From positions 248,001 through 312,000 of the forward strand of contig NZ_JARUKW010000002.1 of the NCBI RefSeq assembly GCF_029688845.1: DNA of 64,000 nucleotides, in the 5' to 3' direction. Origin of the DNA: Natronococcus sp. A-GB1. Lineage in GTDB: Archaea > Halobacteriota > Halobacteria > Halobacteriales > Natrialbaceae. Numbering within the stretch: position 1 is the first letter of the stretch; every line of letters begins with the position of its first letter. Shown here piece after piece: positions 8,470 to 17,688 of the stretch. A program made the position numbers and the translations under genes. The notes under the pieces were generated by a model, which had not been told where the DNA came from, ran no database searches, and worked only from the letters and a program-made list of their open reading frames with translations.

Positions 8470-9585
8470 TCAGCGCTCGGACTCGAGGCGGATCCGAACG
8501 GTCGTTCCCGGCACTCGCTCCGGGTCGCTCTCGATGGCCAGACTTCCGCCGTAGCGATCAACGAACGTTCGCACGAGGTACAGGCCCACACCGATCCCTT
8601 CCTCGTCCGTGGTGTAGCCGCGTTCGGTAGCCCGTCGGCGATCGGTTTCCGAGAGCCCCGGTCCGCCGTTGGAGACCGTCAACTCCGCCTTGCCGTCGGC
8701 TCCTCGAGAGACGTTTACGGCGATCTTCCCCTCCGCATCGCCGTGGACGACCACGTTCGTCAACACGTTTCGGACGACGACGTTGAGAAACCGGTCTGCC
8801 CGAACCGAAACCCTCCCATCGGGACGGTCGAAAGCCACCGTACAGTCCCCGTATCGGGCCTCGAGCCGATTGATCTCCTCTTCGACCACGGCCACGAGAT
8901 CGATCGGGACGAGTTCGGTCTGTGGTTCCTCGAGGGACTCCACCATCGTCCCGACCGACTCGGTGAGTTCGACGATGTGTTCGCCCGCCGCCTCGATCCG
9001 GGAGACGATCCGCTTCGACTCGGGGTCTGTCGTCTCGAGCGCCGATACCCACCCCAGAACGACGGCGGCGTCGTTTCGTATCTCGTGGCGCACCAGCCAG
9101 TGTAACACCGCCAGCTCGCTTCGCTGGCGTTCGATCTCGGCCGTTCGACGTCGTCGTTCCACGGCGTAGGTGACCGTTCGATCGAGCAGCCGCGGCGTCA
9201 CCCGGTCCTTCACGAGGTAGTCCTCCGCGCCCCGTTCGACGGCCTTTCGCCCGATCTCGGTGTCGTCGATTCCGGTCAAAACGACGATCGCCGTCCCGTC
9301 GACGGTCTCGAGAACGGAATCCAGCGTGTCGAGTCCCAGCGAATCGGGAAGGTTCAGGTCGAGCAACACCAGATCGAACGATTCGGCATCGTCCTCGAGT
9401 GCCGTTCGTGCGTCCTCAAGCGTTCGGACGGTCTCGACGGTCGTGACTGTTTCAGCCGCCGACTCGTCGGCCGTTACCGGTTCAGTTCCTCGCTCTCGGT
9501 ACAGCATCGTCCGGTACAGCCGCGCCTGCAGGTCGTCGTCTTCGACGAGCAGTATTGTGTGAGAAGAAGACTGTTCAGCGAGCAT
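8470..9585 (-). CDS. Receiver domain-histidine kinase hybrid
   Basis: 371-residue cytoplasmic signalling protein with the order receiver, then kinase. Receiver (about residues 8-125): acidic pocket LLVEDDDLQ, phospho-acceptor Asp in LVLLDLNLPD, Thr in VLTGIDD, Lys in YLVKD. Kinase: H-box LHWLVRHEIRNDAAVVLGW (about 165), N-box NVVVRNVLTNVVVHG, G-boxes GGPGLSETD and GIGVGLYLVRTFVDRYGG. No membrane segment, so it needs an upstream input, possibly another kinase phosphorylating its receiver. The neighbouring HTH-receiver protein on the same strand (9635-10537) ends 49 bp before this start, so the two probably form an operon and may be a functional pair. An alternative start is ATG 9612. Confidence 0.9.
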   Translation of the reverse strand: MLAEQSSSHTILLVEDDDLQARLYRTMLYRERGTEPVTADESAAETVTTVETVRTLEDARTALEDDAESFDLVLLDLNLPDSLGLDTLDSVLETVDGTAIVVLTGIDDTEIGRKAVERGAEDYLVKDRVTPRLLDRTVTYAVERRRRTAEIERQRSELAVLHWLVRHEIRNDAAVVLGWVSALETTDPESKRIVSRIEAAGEHIVELTESVGTMVESLEEPQTELVPIDLVAVVEEEINRLEARYGDCTVAFDRPDGRVSVRADRFLNVVVRNVLTNVVVHGDAEGKIAVNVSRGADGKAELTVSNGGPGLSETDRRRATERGYTTDEEGIGVGLYLVRTFVDRYGGSLAIESDPERVPGTTVRIRLESER

Positions 9586-9634
9586 TACGTTCACCAGGGA
9601 GTGGGATCCCAAAGCTTCTCTGGCCGAACCCGAA

Positions 9635-10537
9635 TCAGGAAGCGTCCTCGTCGGATGGTGACATTTCCGTCTCGGGGTCGGCTCCCTCCTCGAGCAGTCG
9701 ACGCCACGGCTCGCGGGCCTCCACCGCGGCCGCCCGGTCGGCCTCGATCCGATCCAGTTCCGCCCTCGCGCGGCGGTACGGCGCCGTCGATCGGACGGCC
9801 GATCCGAGGTGGGTCTCGACGAACTCGAGTCTGTGACGTCGCGCCCGAACCTCGCGGGCGATCGGCGCCTCGTCGGGGAGTCGGTCCAGCTCCTCGATCA
9901 CCGTCCGCAGTTCGCGTTCGGTGATCGGCTTTCGAAGCAGTCGATCCGCCGGTAGCGAGACGTCCGCCGGCGTCACCTGCATCGACGTGAGGATGGCGAT
10001 CGGCGTCTCCTGCCCGATTCGAGCGATCGACGACGCGATCTCGTCACCGTTCTTTCCCGGCATCGATCGATCGAGGACCGCGACATCGACGGACTCCTCG
10101 AGGCGCCGAAACGCCTCTCGGCCGTCGGTCGCCGTCACGATGTCGTAGTCGGTCGCAAGCCACAGCGCGTAGAGCTCGAGCAAGCGGGTGTCGTCGTCAG
10201 CCAGCAGCACGGTCGGCGCGCTGGCACCCGTTACGTGGGTCGCGTCCCACTCCGCCATCGACTCCAGAATCGTATACAGCTCCCGGCCCGCCCCGGTGAG
10301 TTCGTACTCGACGCGACGGGGTCGCTCCTGGACGACGTCACGCGAGACGACGCCGTGCTCACGGAGATCGTCGAGGTTGTCCGACAGCACCTTGCTCGAG
10401 ATCCCCTCGAGTTCGCGCTTGCAGTCGCCGAAGCCGAGCCGTCCCTCCCTCGCCAGGGCGACGATCAGCCGTGGCTTCCACTTGGTTCCCAGTAGCGAGC
10501 CCGCAACCGACTGTGCCGGATTCGGCGTCCTCGTCAT
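9635..10537 (-). CDS. HxlR-type HTH-receiver-HalX regulator fusion
   Basis: 300-residue regulator with unusual order. Residues 1-105 form an HxlR-like winged helix (LLGTKWKPRLIVALAREGRL, LSDNLDDLREHGVV, RRVEYELTGAGRELYTIL). Residues 108-220 form a receiver (VLLADDDTRLLELYALWL, VAVLDRSMPGKNGDEI with the phospho-Asp, AILTSM, RLLRKPIT). Residues 220-290 form a HalX-like helical tail. DNA binding at the N-terminus is the reverse of classical response regulators. Start ATG 10537 (MTRTPNPAQSVAG); longer in-frame starts would run into the divergent gene at 10696. Likely co-transcribed with the downstream receiver-kinase. Confidence 0.88.
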   Translation of the reverse strand: MTRTPNPAQSVAGSLLGTKWKPRLIVALAREGRLGFGDCKRELEGISSKVLSDNLDDLREHGVVSRDVVQERPRRVEYELTGAGRELYTILESMAEWDATHVTGASAPTVLLADDDTRLLELYALWLATDYDIVTATDGREAFRRLEESVDVAVLDRSMPGKNGDEIASSIARIGQETPIAILTSMQVTPADVSLPADRLLRKPITERELRTVIEELDRLPDEAPIAREVRARRHRLEFVETHLGSAVRSTAPYRRARAELDRIEADRAAAVEAREPWRRLLEEGADPETEMSPSDEDAS

Positions 10538-10695
10538 GATGGTCGTCTCCCGCTCCGGATACGGTCCGTACCGTCTCCGAAACGATAAATCGGACGCCCG
10601 CGACGGTGACAAGGGGATGGTAACCTTGAGGTAACCCACCGAGGACACCTTCGGCTTGCCGTCGGTAGTCGTTCCGAGACTTCCTCCCTTCGGTA

Positions 10696-11997
10696 ATGAC
10701 TGCGCATCCGATACGTTGTCCTCGGTGTGACGCACAGTCGGTCGCGGACGAGCGAATCGTCGAACACGACTGTGGGCACGTCGCCCCCATTGACGCGTTC
10801 GACGACGGCTGTGAGAAGTGCCGCCGTCGGGCCGACTCCGAGACGCTGACCGACCTGCAGACGGTCGAGCGTTGTCTGGACTGTGGCCACCGCTCGGCGC
10901 TGGTGCCCGACGAGGAGAGCATCGGTCCCCTGCCCGCGGTTTCCTTCCCGACGCTTCCGACCCCGGAGCAGAACCTCAGCTGGGTTCCGGCCCGGTTCGT
11001 CCCCGAATCACGGTTCAGGCGCGGCGTTCTCAGTACCGCACTCGTCGCGATGGTGCTCGTCGCCGGCATCGCCGGTGCCGTCTCCGTGACACCGATGCTC
11101 GAGACGGGACCGACCGACGAGGCGTCGGTCGACACGGACTGGGAGGAGTACGATTCGCTCGTGATCTTCAGAAACGACGACATCCAGCCGTGGTACAACC
11201 AGGAAGAGATGCGCGCGGTCGACGAGGTCTTCATCGAACGCGACGTGCCCGTCACACTCGGGATCATCCCCGACACGAACGGGAGCGCTGCCTTAACCGA
11301 AGACCCGGAGCTCTGTGAGTACCTGCAGTCGCTCGAGACCAACCACCCCGGACAGTTCGAGATGGCGATCCACGGGACCACCCACGAACCGGTGACCGAC
11401 TTCTACGGCGCCAGCGAGTTCGGTGGCCTCCCCGAGACCGAGCAACGCGAGCGACTGGCCGAGGGTGAAGCGCTGCTCGCCGACTGCGTCGACTCGCCGT
11501 CGTCGACGTTCATCCCGCCGATGAACACGTACGATACGACGACCGTCGAGGTGCTCGCCGAGTCGAACTACACCGCCGTCTCGGGCGGCCAGTGGTTTAC
11601 CGACGAGTACTACGACACCGACAACGAGACCTACTTCCGGGCGGGCGGACTCACCCACGTCCCCGAAACCCAGGCGTTCGAGAACTGGAGCGCCTACGAG
11701 GAGGCAGGCGAGGACGATGACGGCGACGTTCCGTTTCACGACCTCGAGACGCTGACGGACTCGTTCGATGCGAGCCACGACGAGAACGGCGTTCACGTCG
11801 TGATGCTCCACTACCAGTACTTCACCACCGACGACCGACTCGAGAAACTCGAGTCGCTGATCGAACACATGCAAAGCGAGGACGACGTCGGCTTCCTGAC
11901 GGTCGAACAGTTCGCGGAGGGACTCGAGGACGGCTCGGTCGAGGAGACCGACGACGGCTGGCGCGTGCTCGAGCCGATCTCGGCGGTGAGCCGATGA
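10696..11997 (+). CDS. Membrane-tethered polysaccharide deacetylase (DUF2334/NodB-like) with N-terminal zinc ribbons
   Basis: 433 residues in three parts. Residues 1-65 carry cysteine pairs C8/C11, C26, C39/C42 and C60/C63 that look like two zinc ribbons. Residues 110-131 form one membrane helix. Residues 150-430 form a deacetylase-like domain with metal-site motifs VIFRNDDIQPW and AIHGTTHEP plus a FIPPMNTYD loop. Topology implies a cytoplasmic zinc-ribbon and an external catalytic domain. The stop overlaps the start of the GT2 synthase (ATGA at 11994), so the two are translationally coupled. By analogy with PgaB/PgaC pairs, it may de-N-acetylate the polymer made by its partner. That analogy is inference. 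Confidence 0.85.
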   Translation: MTAHPIRCPRCDAQSVADERIVEHDCGHVAPIDAFDDGCEKCRRRADSETLTDLQTVERCLDCGHRSALVPDEESIGPLPAVSFPTLPTPEQNLSWVPARFVPESRFRRGVLSTALVAMVLVAGIAGAVSVTPMLETGPTDEASVDTDWEEYDSLVIFRNDDIQPWYNQEEMRAVDEVFIERDVPVTLGIIPDTNGSAALTEDPELCEYLQSLETNHPGQFEMAIHGTTHEPVTDFYGASEFGGLPETEQRERLAEGEALLADCVDSPSSTFIPPMNTYDTTTVEVLAESNYTAVSGGQWFTDEYYDTDNETYFRAGGLTHVPETQAFENWSAYEEAGEDDDGDVPFHDLETLTDSFDASHDENGVHVVMLHYQYFTTDDRLEKLESLIEHMQSEDDVGFLTVEQFAEGLEDGSVEETDDGWRVLEPISAVSR

Positions 11998-13538
11998 GCG
12001 TCGAGCGGTCGTTCGGGAACGCTCTTCGCTTCGGGCGGACGATGGGACGCGGCCTCCGGGCCGTGAAGTGGCGTTCGGTCGCGCTGTTCCTCTCGGCGCT
12101 GGTGCCCTTCGGACTGCTGATAAACGTGATGAACGCGGGGACGCTGTACGCCATCGCCCTGTTGGGTGGACTCTTCGTGTCCTACCTGCTCTGGAGCTAC
12201 TACGTCGTCGAGCGCAACCCCCGATACGAGTCCCTGTTCGGGATACGGGCGCTGGTCGTGGGCGGGGTTGGCTACCTCGCGACGATCGTCTGGCTGGGCT
12301 GGCTTACCCCCTCGCCGATCGCCATCGTTCACTTGGGCGCGGTCGTGTTGATCTTCGTGTACTACTGGTTTATCGCGTTCATCGCGTTCTTCCACGACCA
12401 GATCGGCCGCTCGAAGTACGTGCCCAGGCCGCCGTACCCGAACGTGACGGTCCTGATCCCCGCGTACAACGAGGAGGGGTACATCGGTCGGACGATTCAG
12501 GCGCTGCTCAACGCCGACTACCCGGCCGAACGGCTCGAGATCGTCGCGGTCGACGACGGATCGACCGACGGGACCCTCACCGAGGCGAGCGCGTTCGCCG
12601 CCGCCTCGGATCGGGTCTCGGTCGTCAGTAAGGCAAACGGCGGCAAGTACTCCGCGCTGAACTACGGGTTGCTGTTCGCAGACGGCGACGTCATCGTCAC
12701 CGTCGACGCCGACAGCATCGTCGACCGCAACGCCCTGAAACTGATCGTCGCTCCCTTCGAGGCTAATCCGCGGATCGGCGCCGTCGCGAGCAACGTCACG
12801 ATCTGGAACCGTAACTCGCTCATCACCCGCTGTCAACAGCTCGAGTACACGATCGGCGTCAACATCTACCGCCGGGCGCTCGATTACTTCGGGATCGTGA
12901 TGGTCGTCCCCGGTTGTCTGGGCGCCTACCGCCGCGAGGTGCTCGAGGAGGTGTTCGCCTACGATCCCGACACCCTCACCGAGGACTTCGACGTCACGAT
13001 GAAGGTGCTCCGGGCCGGCCACCGCGTCTCGGTCAGCGACGCTCGCGTCTACACGGAGGCGCCGGCGACCTGGCGAGACCTGTACCGTCAGCGCCTGCGC
13101 TGGTACCGCGGCAACTACATGACCGTCCTCAAACACTGGCCCGTCGTCACGGATTCGTCCTACGGCTACCTCAGCCGGATCGCGCTGCCGTTCCGACTCG
13201 TCGAGATGTTCTTTCTCCCGCTGGCGAGTTTCGTCATCCTCGCGTACATCGCCTGGCTCGTCCTCACGGGGTACGTGATGACGGTCCTCGCCGTGTTCGT
13301 CTTCTTTACGAGTATCGTCTTCCTGATCGCCGCTCTCGGCATTCAGATCGAGGGCGAGGACTGGCGGCTGCTCGTCTACGCCCCGTTGCTCGTTGTAGGT
13401 TACAAACAGTTCCACGACGCGCTCAACATCCGCTGTCTGCTGGACGTCCTGATCGACCGCGACCTCGCCTGGACGCGGGCGAACCGGATCGAACAGGACT
13501 CGGGTGAAGGGGGAGAGTCCGCACCGTCGGCCGACTGA
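11994..13538 (+). CDS. Processive GT2 glycosyltransferase (polysaccharide synthase-like)
   Basis: 514-residue membrane glycosyltransferase. It has about three N-terminal helices (LFLSALVPFGLLINVMNAG onward), a GT-A domain at residues 140-370 and three to four C-terminal helices. Catalytic motifs: VTVLIPAYNEEGYI, EIVAVDDGSTDGT, VDADS (DxD-like), LTEDFD (general base region) and RQRLRWYRGN (QxxRW), the set typical of processive synthases of the cellulose/PNAG/hyaluronan type. Overlaps the deacetylase gene by 4 bp. The likely product is a beta-linked homopolymer exported during synthesis; the sugar is unknown. Confidence 0.9.
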   Translation: MSVERSFGNALRFGRTMGRGLRAVKWRSVALFLSALVPFGLLINVMNAGTLYAIALLGGLFVSYLLWSYYVVERNPRYESLFGIRALVVGGVGYLATIVWLGWLTPSPIAIVHLGAVVLIFVYYWFIAFIAFFHDQIGRSKYVPRPPYPNVTVLIPAYNEEGYIGRTIQALLNADYPAERLEIVAVDDGSTDGTLTEASAFAAASDRVSVVSKANGGKYSALNYGLLFADGDVIVTVDADSIVDRNALKLIVAPFEANPRIGAVASNVTIWNRNSLITRCQQLEYTIGVNIYRRALDYFGIVMVVPGCLGAYRREVLEEVFAYDPDTLTEDFDVTMKVLRAGHRVSVSDARVYTEAPATWRDLYRQRLRWYRGNYMTVLKHWPVVTDSSYGYLSRIALPFRLVEMFFLPLASFVILAYIAWLVLTGYVMTVLAVFVFFTSIVFLIAALGIQIEGEDWRLLVYAPLLVVGYKQFHDALNIRCLLDVLIDRDLAWTRANRIEQDSGEGGESAPSAD

Positions 13539-13729
13539 TCTTCCGGTTTCTCCTCGTCCCGTTCGTCTCGAGCCGTCGGTTCGAGCTCGAGAGCCCTCGA
13601 GGGCGACCCCCTTGTTTCGGATCGCTTTCAGCAGGTCTTTCCGCTTCTGTCCCCTACCCACGCTACGAACCAGCCGATCCGTCGCGAGACTCGTGTGTCG
13701 CCGTTGACCGGACCGGCGCGATCGAACCC

Positions 13730-14515
13730 ATGACACGAAAAGATCACTACTACAACAAGGCGAAACAGGAGGGGTACCGCAGCCGAGCGGCCTACAAACT
13801 CAAGCAGCTCGACGATCTCGAGAACGTCATCTCCGGTGGCGACACCGTCGTCGACTTGGGGGCGGCTCCGGGCGGCTGGCTCGAGGTTGCCGCCGAACGG
13901 GTCGGCCCGCAGGGACGGGTCATCGGGGTCGACCTCCAGCGGATCAAGGACCTCGAGATGCCAGGGGGTACCGATCGCATCGAGACGATCCGCGGCGACA
14001 TGACCGAGGACCGGACCCGAGACCGGGTCACCGACGCCGCGGGCGGCAGCGTCGACGTCGTCGTCTCCGACATGGCGCCCAACATGTCCGGCGAGTACTC
14101 CCTCGACCAGGCTCGGTCGCTACACCTCGCCCGTCAGGCGTTCGAGACGGCGCTCGACCTGCTCGACAGCGGCGGGAACTTCCTCGTCAAGGTGTTCGAC
14201 GGCCCCGACGTCGACGCCCTCCGGGCCGACCTCGAAGATGAGTTCCAGTACGTCCGGGCGACGGCGCCCGACGCCTCCCGCGAGTCCTCTTCGGAGCTGT
14301 ACTTCATCGCCAAGGGGCGGCTGACAGGGCCGGTCCGGGAGGGCGACGAACTCGAGGTCGAGATCGTCGACGTCGGCAGCGAGGGCGACGGGATCGCGTC
14401 GATCGAGGGATATCGGCTGTTCGTTCCGGAGACGGAGAAGGGCGACGTCGTCGAGGTCCGCGTCGACGACGTCAAACCGAACTTCGGGTTCGCCGAACGG
14501 ATCGACCGGGACTGA
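13730..14515 (+). CDS. rlmE: 23S rRNA 2'-O-methyltransferase RlmE (FtsJ) with TRAM domain
   Basis: SAM-dependent methylation of the 2'-OH of a conserved uridine in 23S rRNA. 261 residues: residues 1-195 are the FtsJ domain with RSRAAYKLKQLDD (contains the catalytic Lys), DLGAAPGGWLEVA (SAM site), VVSDMAPNMSG (Asp), FLVKVFDGPD (Lys) and SSELYFIAKG (Glu), completing the K-D-K-E set. Residues 200-255 form a TRAM RNA-binding domain (DVGSEGDGIASIEGYRLFVP), a fusion common in haloarchaea. Start ATG 13730. Divergent from nothing; isolated between the GT2 gene and a small minus-strand gene. Confidence 0.95.
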   Translation: MTRKDHYYNKAKQEGYRSRAAYKLKQLDDLENVISGGDTVVDLGAAPGGWLEVAAERVGPQGRVIGVDLQRIKDLEMPGGTDRIETIRGDMTEDRTRDRVTDAAGGSVDVVVSDMAPNMSGEYSLDQARSLHLARQAFETALDLLDSGGNFLVKVFDGPDVDALRADLEDEFQYVRATAPDASRESSSELYFIAKGRLTGPVREGDELEVEIVDVGSEGDGIASIEGYRLFVPETEKGDVVEVRVDDVKPNFGFAERIDRD

Positions 14516-14621
14516 GACTGTCGGTCAGAACTCACGGAGTCGATCGTTTTGCTAGGGCGTCCTCGTAGACGACGACCTCGAGTTCACGACCGGTTTCACG
14601 TAGTTCTGTCTAACAGTATAA

Positions 14622-14876
14622 CTATTCTTGCTCGTAACTGATCCGAACCGTCGTAACTGACTCCTCGGCCGTGGCCACGTACAGCTCCTCGAGGTCGTCG
14701 AAGACCGCTGGCGGAAGCTCCGCCGCTTCTTCGGTGCGTTCGGCCTTCGCAACGGCGAGCTCGTCGTAGAGGTGGGCTGTCGCTTCGTGGAGTGCGCGCT
14801 GGACCGTCTCCGTCGCCGGCAGCTCGATGACTTCGTCTGATATATCGGATTCTTGCTCAGTCGTGGAGGGCGTCAT
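14622..14876 (-). CDS. Hypothetical small acidic protein
   Basis: 84 residues, acidic (VIELPATETVQRALHEATAH, EEAAELPPAVFDDLEELYVA), predicted mostly helical with a final beta strand (ESVTTVRISYEQE). No membrane segment or known motif. Start ATG 14876 is the only strong candidate. Codon use and acidity match neighbouring genes, so it is probably real. It precedes the CopG-like gene with a 64 bp gap in reverse order on the same strand. Function not recognised. Confidence 0.65.
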   Translation of the reverse strand: MTPSTTEQESDISDEVIELPATETVQRALHEATAHLYDELAVAKAERTEEAAELPPAVFDDLEELYVATAEESVTTVRISYEQE

Positions 14877-14940
14877 GGAACAGGGTACATCACTCGGTCC
14901 CCATAAGCAATCTGGTTCTGTCTATTGGTAATTCCGTCTA

Positions 14941-15120
14941 CTACTGCTCGTCGGACTCGAGTCGGCCCTGTCGATCGTCGATCTCGTCCAGGATATCGAG
15001 GGTCTTGCGGACCGAAGCGCGAATCGCGTCGCTGCGGTTGACGAACTTGCCGTCGTCGCCGACGTGATCGTCGAGGTCGTCGAGCAACTCCTGTGGGATT
15101 TCGACGCTAATCTTGGGCAT
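14941..15120 (-). CDS. Ribbon-helix-helix (CopG-type) DNA-binding protein
   Basis: 59 residues: beta strand MPKISVEIP, then LLDDLDDHVGDDGKFVNRSDAIRASVRKTLDILDEID, the strand-helix-helix pattern of CopG/NikR-N-type regulators that bind DNA as dimers. No extra ligand domain and no toxin gene beside it, so an antitoxin role is not supported. Start ATG 15120. It lies 49 bp behind the tatCt stop on the same strand and could be co-transcribed. Target unknown. Confidence 0.82.
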   Translation of the reverse strand: MPKISVEIPQELLDDLDDHVGDDGKFVNRSDAIRASVRKTLDILDEIDDRQGRLESDEQ

Positions 15121-15169
15121 GGACGATCGTTCGCAGGGCACTCCCTTAAGCCGTCGGCGCCCCACCCGG

Positions 15170-17545
15170 CTACTCGGGTGTCGGCGTGGCCTCGGGTTCG
15201 GGGTCGGGACTGCCGCCACCGCCGCCGCCGAAGAAGCGACCGCCGCCGGTGAGTACGTACAACACGGCGAGCCCGAGCATGTAGGTCAGTGCGATCGGGA
15301 TCGCGACCAGCAACATCGTGAGGATTCCCTTCGGACTGAAGAACGCGGCTGCGGTGAAGATCCCGACGACGATGGGCCGCCAGCGCTTGAGCATCGTCCG
15401 GTAGTTGACGATACCGCCGATGTGGAACAGCGCCATCGTGACGATGATGTTAAAGAGGAAGCCGACGCCGAGCGTCGTGTAGATCACGAGCCACGAGAAG
15501 CTGTTGATCCGGTAGGAGACCTGCATGTTGTTCGTGACGGCGTCCGTGATCAGATACGAGATCACCGCGGGGGCGATCCAGTAGAACCCGATGAGTAGCC
15601 CCATTGCGAACCCGCCGATCATCGCGCCGCCCCAGAGGAGCATCACTCGTGGGTCGCCGCGGACGAGGCCGCGCTCTTTGGCGGCCGGCCAGCTCCAGTA
15701 CAGAATCAGCGGAGCGACGGCGATGATCGCGAGGATCGTACTGACCTTCACCATGAAGATCAATACCTCGACAGGGTGGAGTGCGATGACCAGTCCCGCC
15801 TCGTTCAGGATCTCCGTGATCTCCGCCGTCGAGTCCGCGGCGGCGATCTCTTCTTCGCTCATATCCGTGACCTGGGCGAGGGCCGCGTCCGGTACGCGGT
15901 CGACGAACTGGGTGAGGACGACGCCGAACCCGCCCTGGTAGAGCGCGACGAACGTTCCGCCGAGCACGACCATGAACACGCCGACGATGTAGAACATCTT
16001 TGAGGTGAGGCTGTTGAAAATGAAGGCGAGGTCGTAGGCGTAGCCGCCGACGTCGTCCTCGGTCGTCTCCTCCTCGGTGAAGGCGTCGAGCATTCCTGCG
16101 GCGGTACTCGAGAACAGCCCCTCTTCTTCCCCCTCGTCCGCTGTGGCGGCGCGGGTGCCGGGAGCGCTGCCGGCACCCGCGCCGACGTTCGAGTCGGCGC
16201 CCGGACCGTCGTCGGACCGCTGCTGTTGTTGCTGTTGTTTCTGTAGCCCATCGTACCGATCGAGGATCGCCTGGGCCTTCTCCCGGTTGTCGTCGTACAT
16301 CGCCTGCCGGGACTGGTCGAGGGCCTCGTCCTCCTCCATCTCGAGGAAGACCGTTGCAGGGACGTCCTCGATGTCGTCGGCCGCGAGCGTCTCGAAGTCG
16401 ATATCCTCGGCGGTTTCGGCGGTCCGGATGTCGTCTTCCCGCGGATAGACGGGCGACTGCAGGACCTTCAGCGTGTAGCCGAGCAGGATGAGCCCGCCCA
16501 CGGTGGTGGCGGCGATCGCGGCGATCGCCAGCAGACCGAGTACGCCGTAGTCGACGTACAGCTCCCAGAACCCGACCGTTCCGCCCTCGGGCTGGAGCCA
16601 CGCCGGCAGGTTCGGATACACTTCCTGATTGACGAACGCGAACCCACCCTGCACGATGAACACGACTGCAGCGACGGCAGCGAGGGCGATAACGCCGAGG
16701 AACTGGAGGAGCCGCCGCTTCATCAGCCCGGTTCCGGTGTCGAGTTCGGCCGCACCTCGACGACGGATGTTGGTGACGACCTTCGCCAGTCCGAGGCTGA
16801 AGACGTACAGCGCGAACAGCGGCATCGCCCACATGATCAGCGTGAACGGGTCCGGCGGGGAGAACATCGCCCCGAAGACCGTGATGGCGACCGCCGCGTG
16901 GCGCCACTTGTCCCGGAACATCTCGTAGGGGACGATTTCCGTGTAGGAGAGTACACCCATGAACAGCGGCATCTGGGCCGCAAGGCCGAACGAAAGCGTC
17001 AGAAGCGCGATAAACTCGGTGAACTCGGTGATCCCCCAACTGGGGTTGACGCCGGCGTCGAACGCGACGGCACCGAGGAAGTCGAACGCGAACGGGAAGA
17101 AAATCGCGTAGGCATAGAAGACGCCGACCCAGAACAGCACGAACGACGCCATCGCGAAGCTGGCCATGTGGAGCCGCGAGATCGGGACCTTCGACCGGAA
17201 GCCGCGCTCGCGAAGCTTCTGACGGGAGAAGTACAGCAGCGCGGGGATCGCGACGATGATCCCGACCAGCATCCCGATCTTCGCCTGGAGAAGGATGACC
17301 TCGAACGGCGTTCGAGTAATGATCTCGGTCGCGTCGGCGACCACCTGGTTCATCTCCGAGGTCGCCGTTCGCTCGAGGAAGTCCCAGATCCAGACCCGCA
17401 GGGCGTAGAAAGATCCGAGGAAGCCGAGGACGAAGACGATAAACACCTTCTGGAGGTGCGTCTGGAGGCTCGAGAGCATCGCGCCGATCGTCTCCCGACC
17501 AGTGTTGATAGCGCGGGCCGTGTCCTCGTCGACGGCAGAACTCAT
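15170..17545 (-). CDS. tatC: Double Sec-independent translocase TatCt
   Basis: Receptor component of the twin-arginine translocase, which exports folded proteins. This is the haloarchaeal TatCt form: two TatC domains fused in one 791-residue chain, roughly residues 20-330 and 470-780. Each has the family block around AIPALLYFSRQKLRERGF or APLILYWSWPAAKERGL and the MFSPPDPFTLIMWAMPLF or FFSPKGILTMLLVAIPIA tail. About 14 membrane helices are expected. The acidic, Gln/Gly-rich linker (about residues 370-460) includes a run of six Gln. Start ATG 17545. It is divergent from tatCo (144 bp apart), the usual haloarchaeal arrangement. Confidence 0.95.
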   Translation of the reverse strand: MSSAVDEDTARAINTGRETIGAMLSSLQTHLQKVFIVFVLGFLGSFYALRVWIWDFLERTATSEMNQVVADATEIITRTPFEVILLQAKIGMLVGIIVAIPALLYFSRQKLRERGFRSKVPISRLHMASFAMASFVLFWVGVFYAYAIFFPFAFDFLGAVAFDAGVNPSWGITEFTEFIALLTLSFGLAAQMPLFMGVLSYTEIVPYEMFRDKWRHAAVAITVFGAMFSPPDPFTLIMWAMPLFALYVFSLGLAKVVTNIRRRGAAELDTGTGLMKRRLLQFLGVIALAAVAAVVFIVQGGFAFVNQEVYPNLPAWLQPEGGTVGFWELYVDYGVLGLLAIAAIAATTVGGLILLGYTLKVLQSPVYPREDDIRTAETAEDIDFETLAADDIEDVPATVFLEMEEDEALDQSRQAMYDDNREKAQAILDRYDGLQKQQQQQQRSDDGPGADSNVGAGAGSAPGTRAATADEGEEEGLFSSTAAGMLDAFTEEETTEDDVGGYAYDLAFIFNSLTSKMFYIVGVFMVVLGGTFVALYQGGFGVVLTQFVDRVPDAALAQVTDMSEEEIAAADSTAEITEILNEAGLVIALHPVEVLIFMVKVSTILAIIAVAPLILYWSWPAAKERGLVRGDPRVMLLWGGAMIGGFAMGLLIGFYWIAPAVISYLITDAVTNNMQVSYRINSFSWLVIYTTLGVGFLFNIIVTMALFHIGGIVNYRTMLKRWRPIVVGIFTAAAFFSPKGILTMLLVAIPIALTYMLGLAVLYVLTGGGRFFGGGGGGSPDPEPEATPTPE

Positions 17546-17654
17546 TTACTGGTGGATTGTAGCTGACATCCGGTTATCAACCTTTCGTGTACGAAACGGG
17601 CGTCTCGCGAAACGACGGCCGCCTGTCTGCGGTTTCGGGTGGCCGTAAGAAAAG

Positions 17655-17666
17655 GCCTATAACTGG
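17655..17666 (+). promoter_or_regulatory. Probable TATA box of tatCo
   Basis: gcctataactgg centred about 28 bp before ATG 17689. The spacing predicts transcription starting within a few bases of the start codon (leaderless). Confidence 0.5.
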
Positions 17667-17688
17667 CGGGGTATCTATATCTCGATAG

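Noticed and set aside
14941-15120. CopG-like protein as an antitoxin of a toxin-antitoxin pair
   Set aside because: The flanking genes are tatCt and an 84-residue acidic protein that shows no toxin motif, so a pair is not supported.
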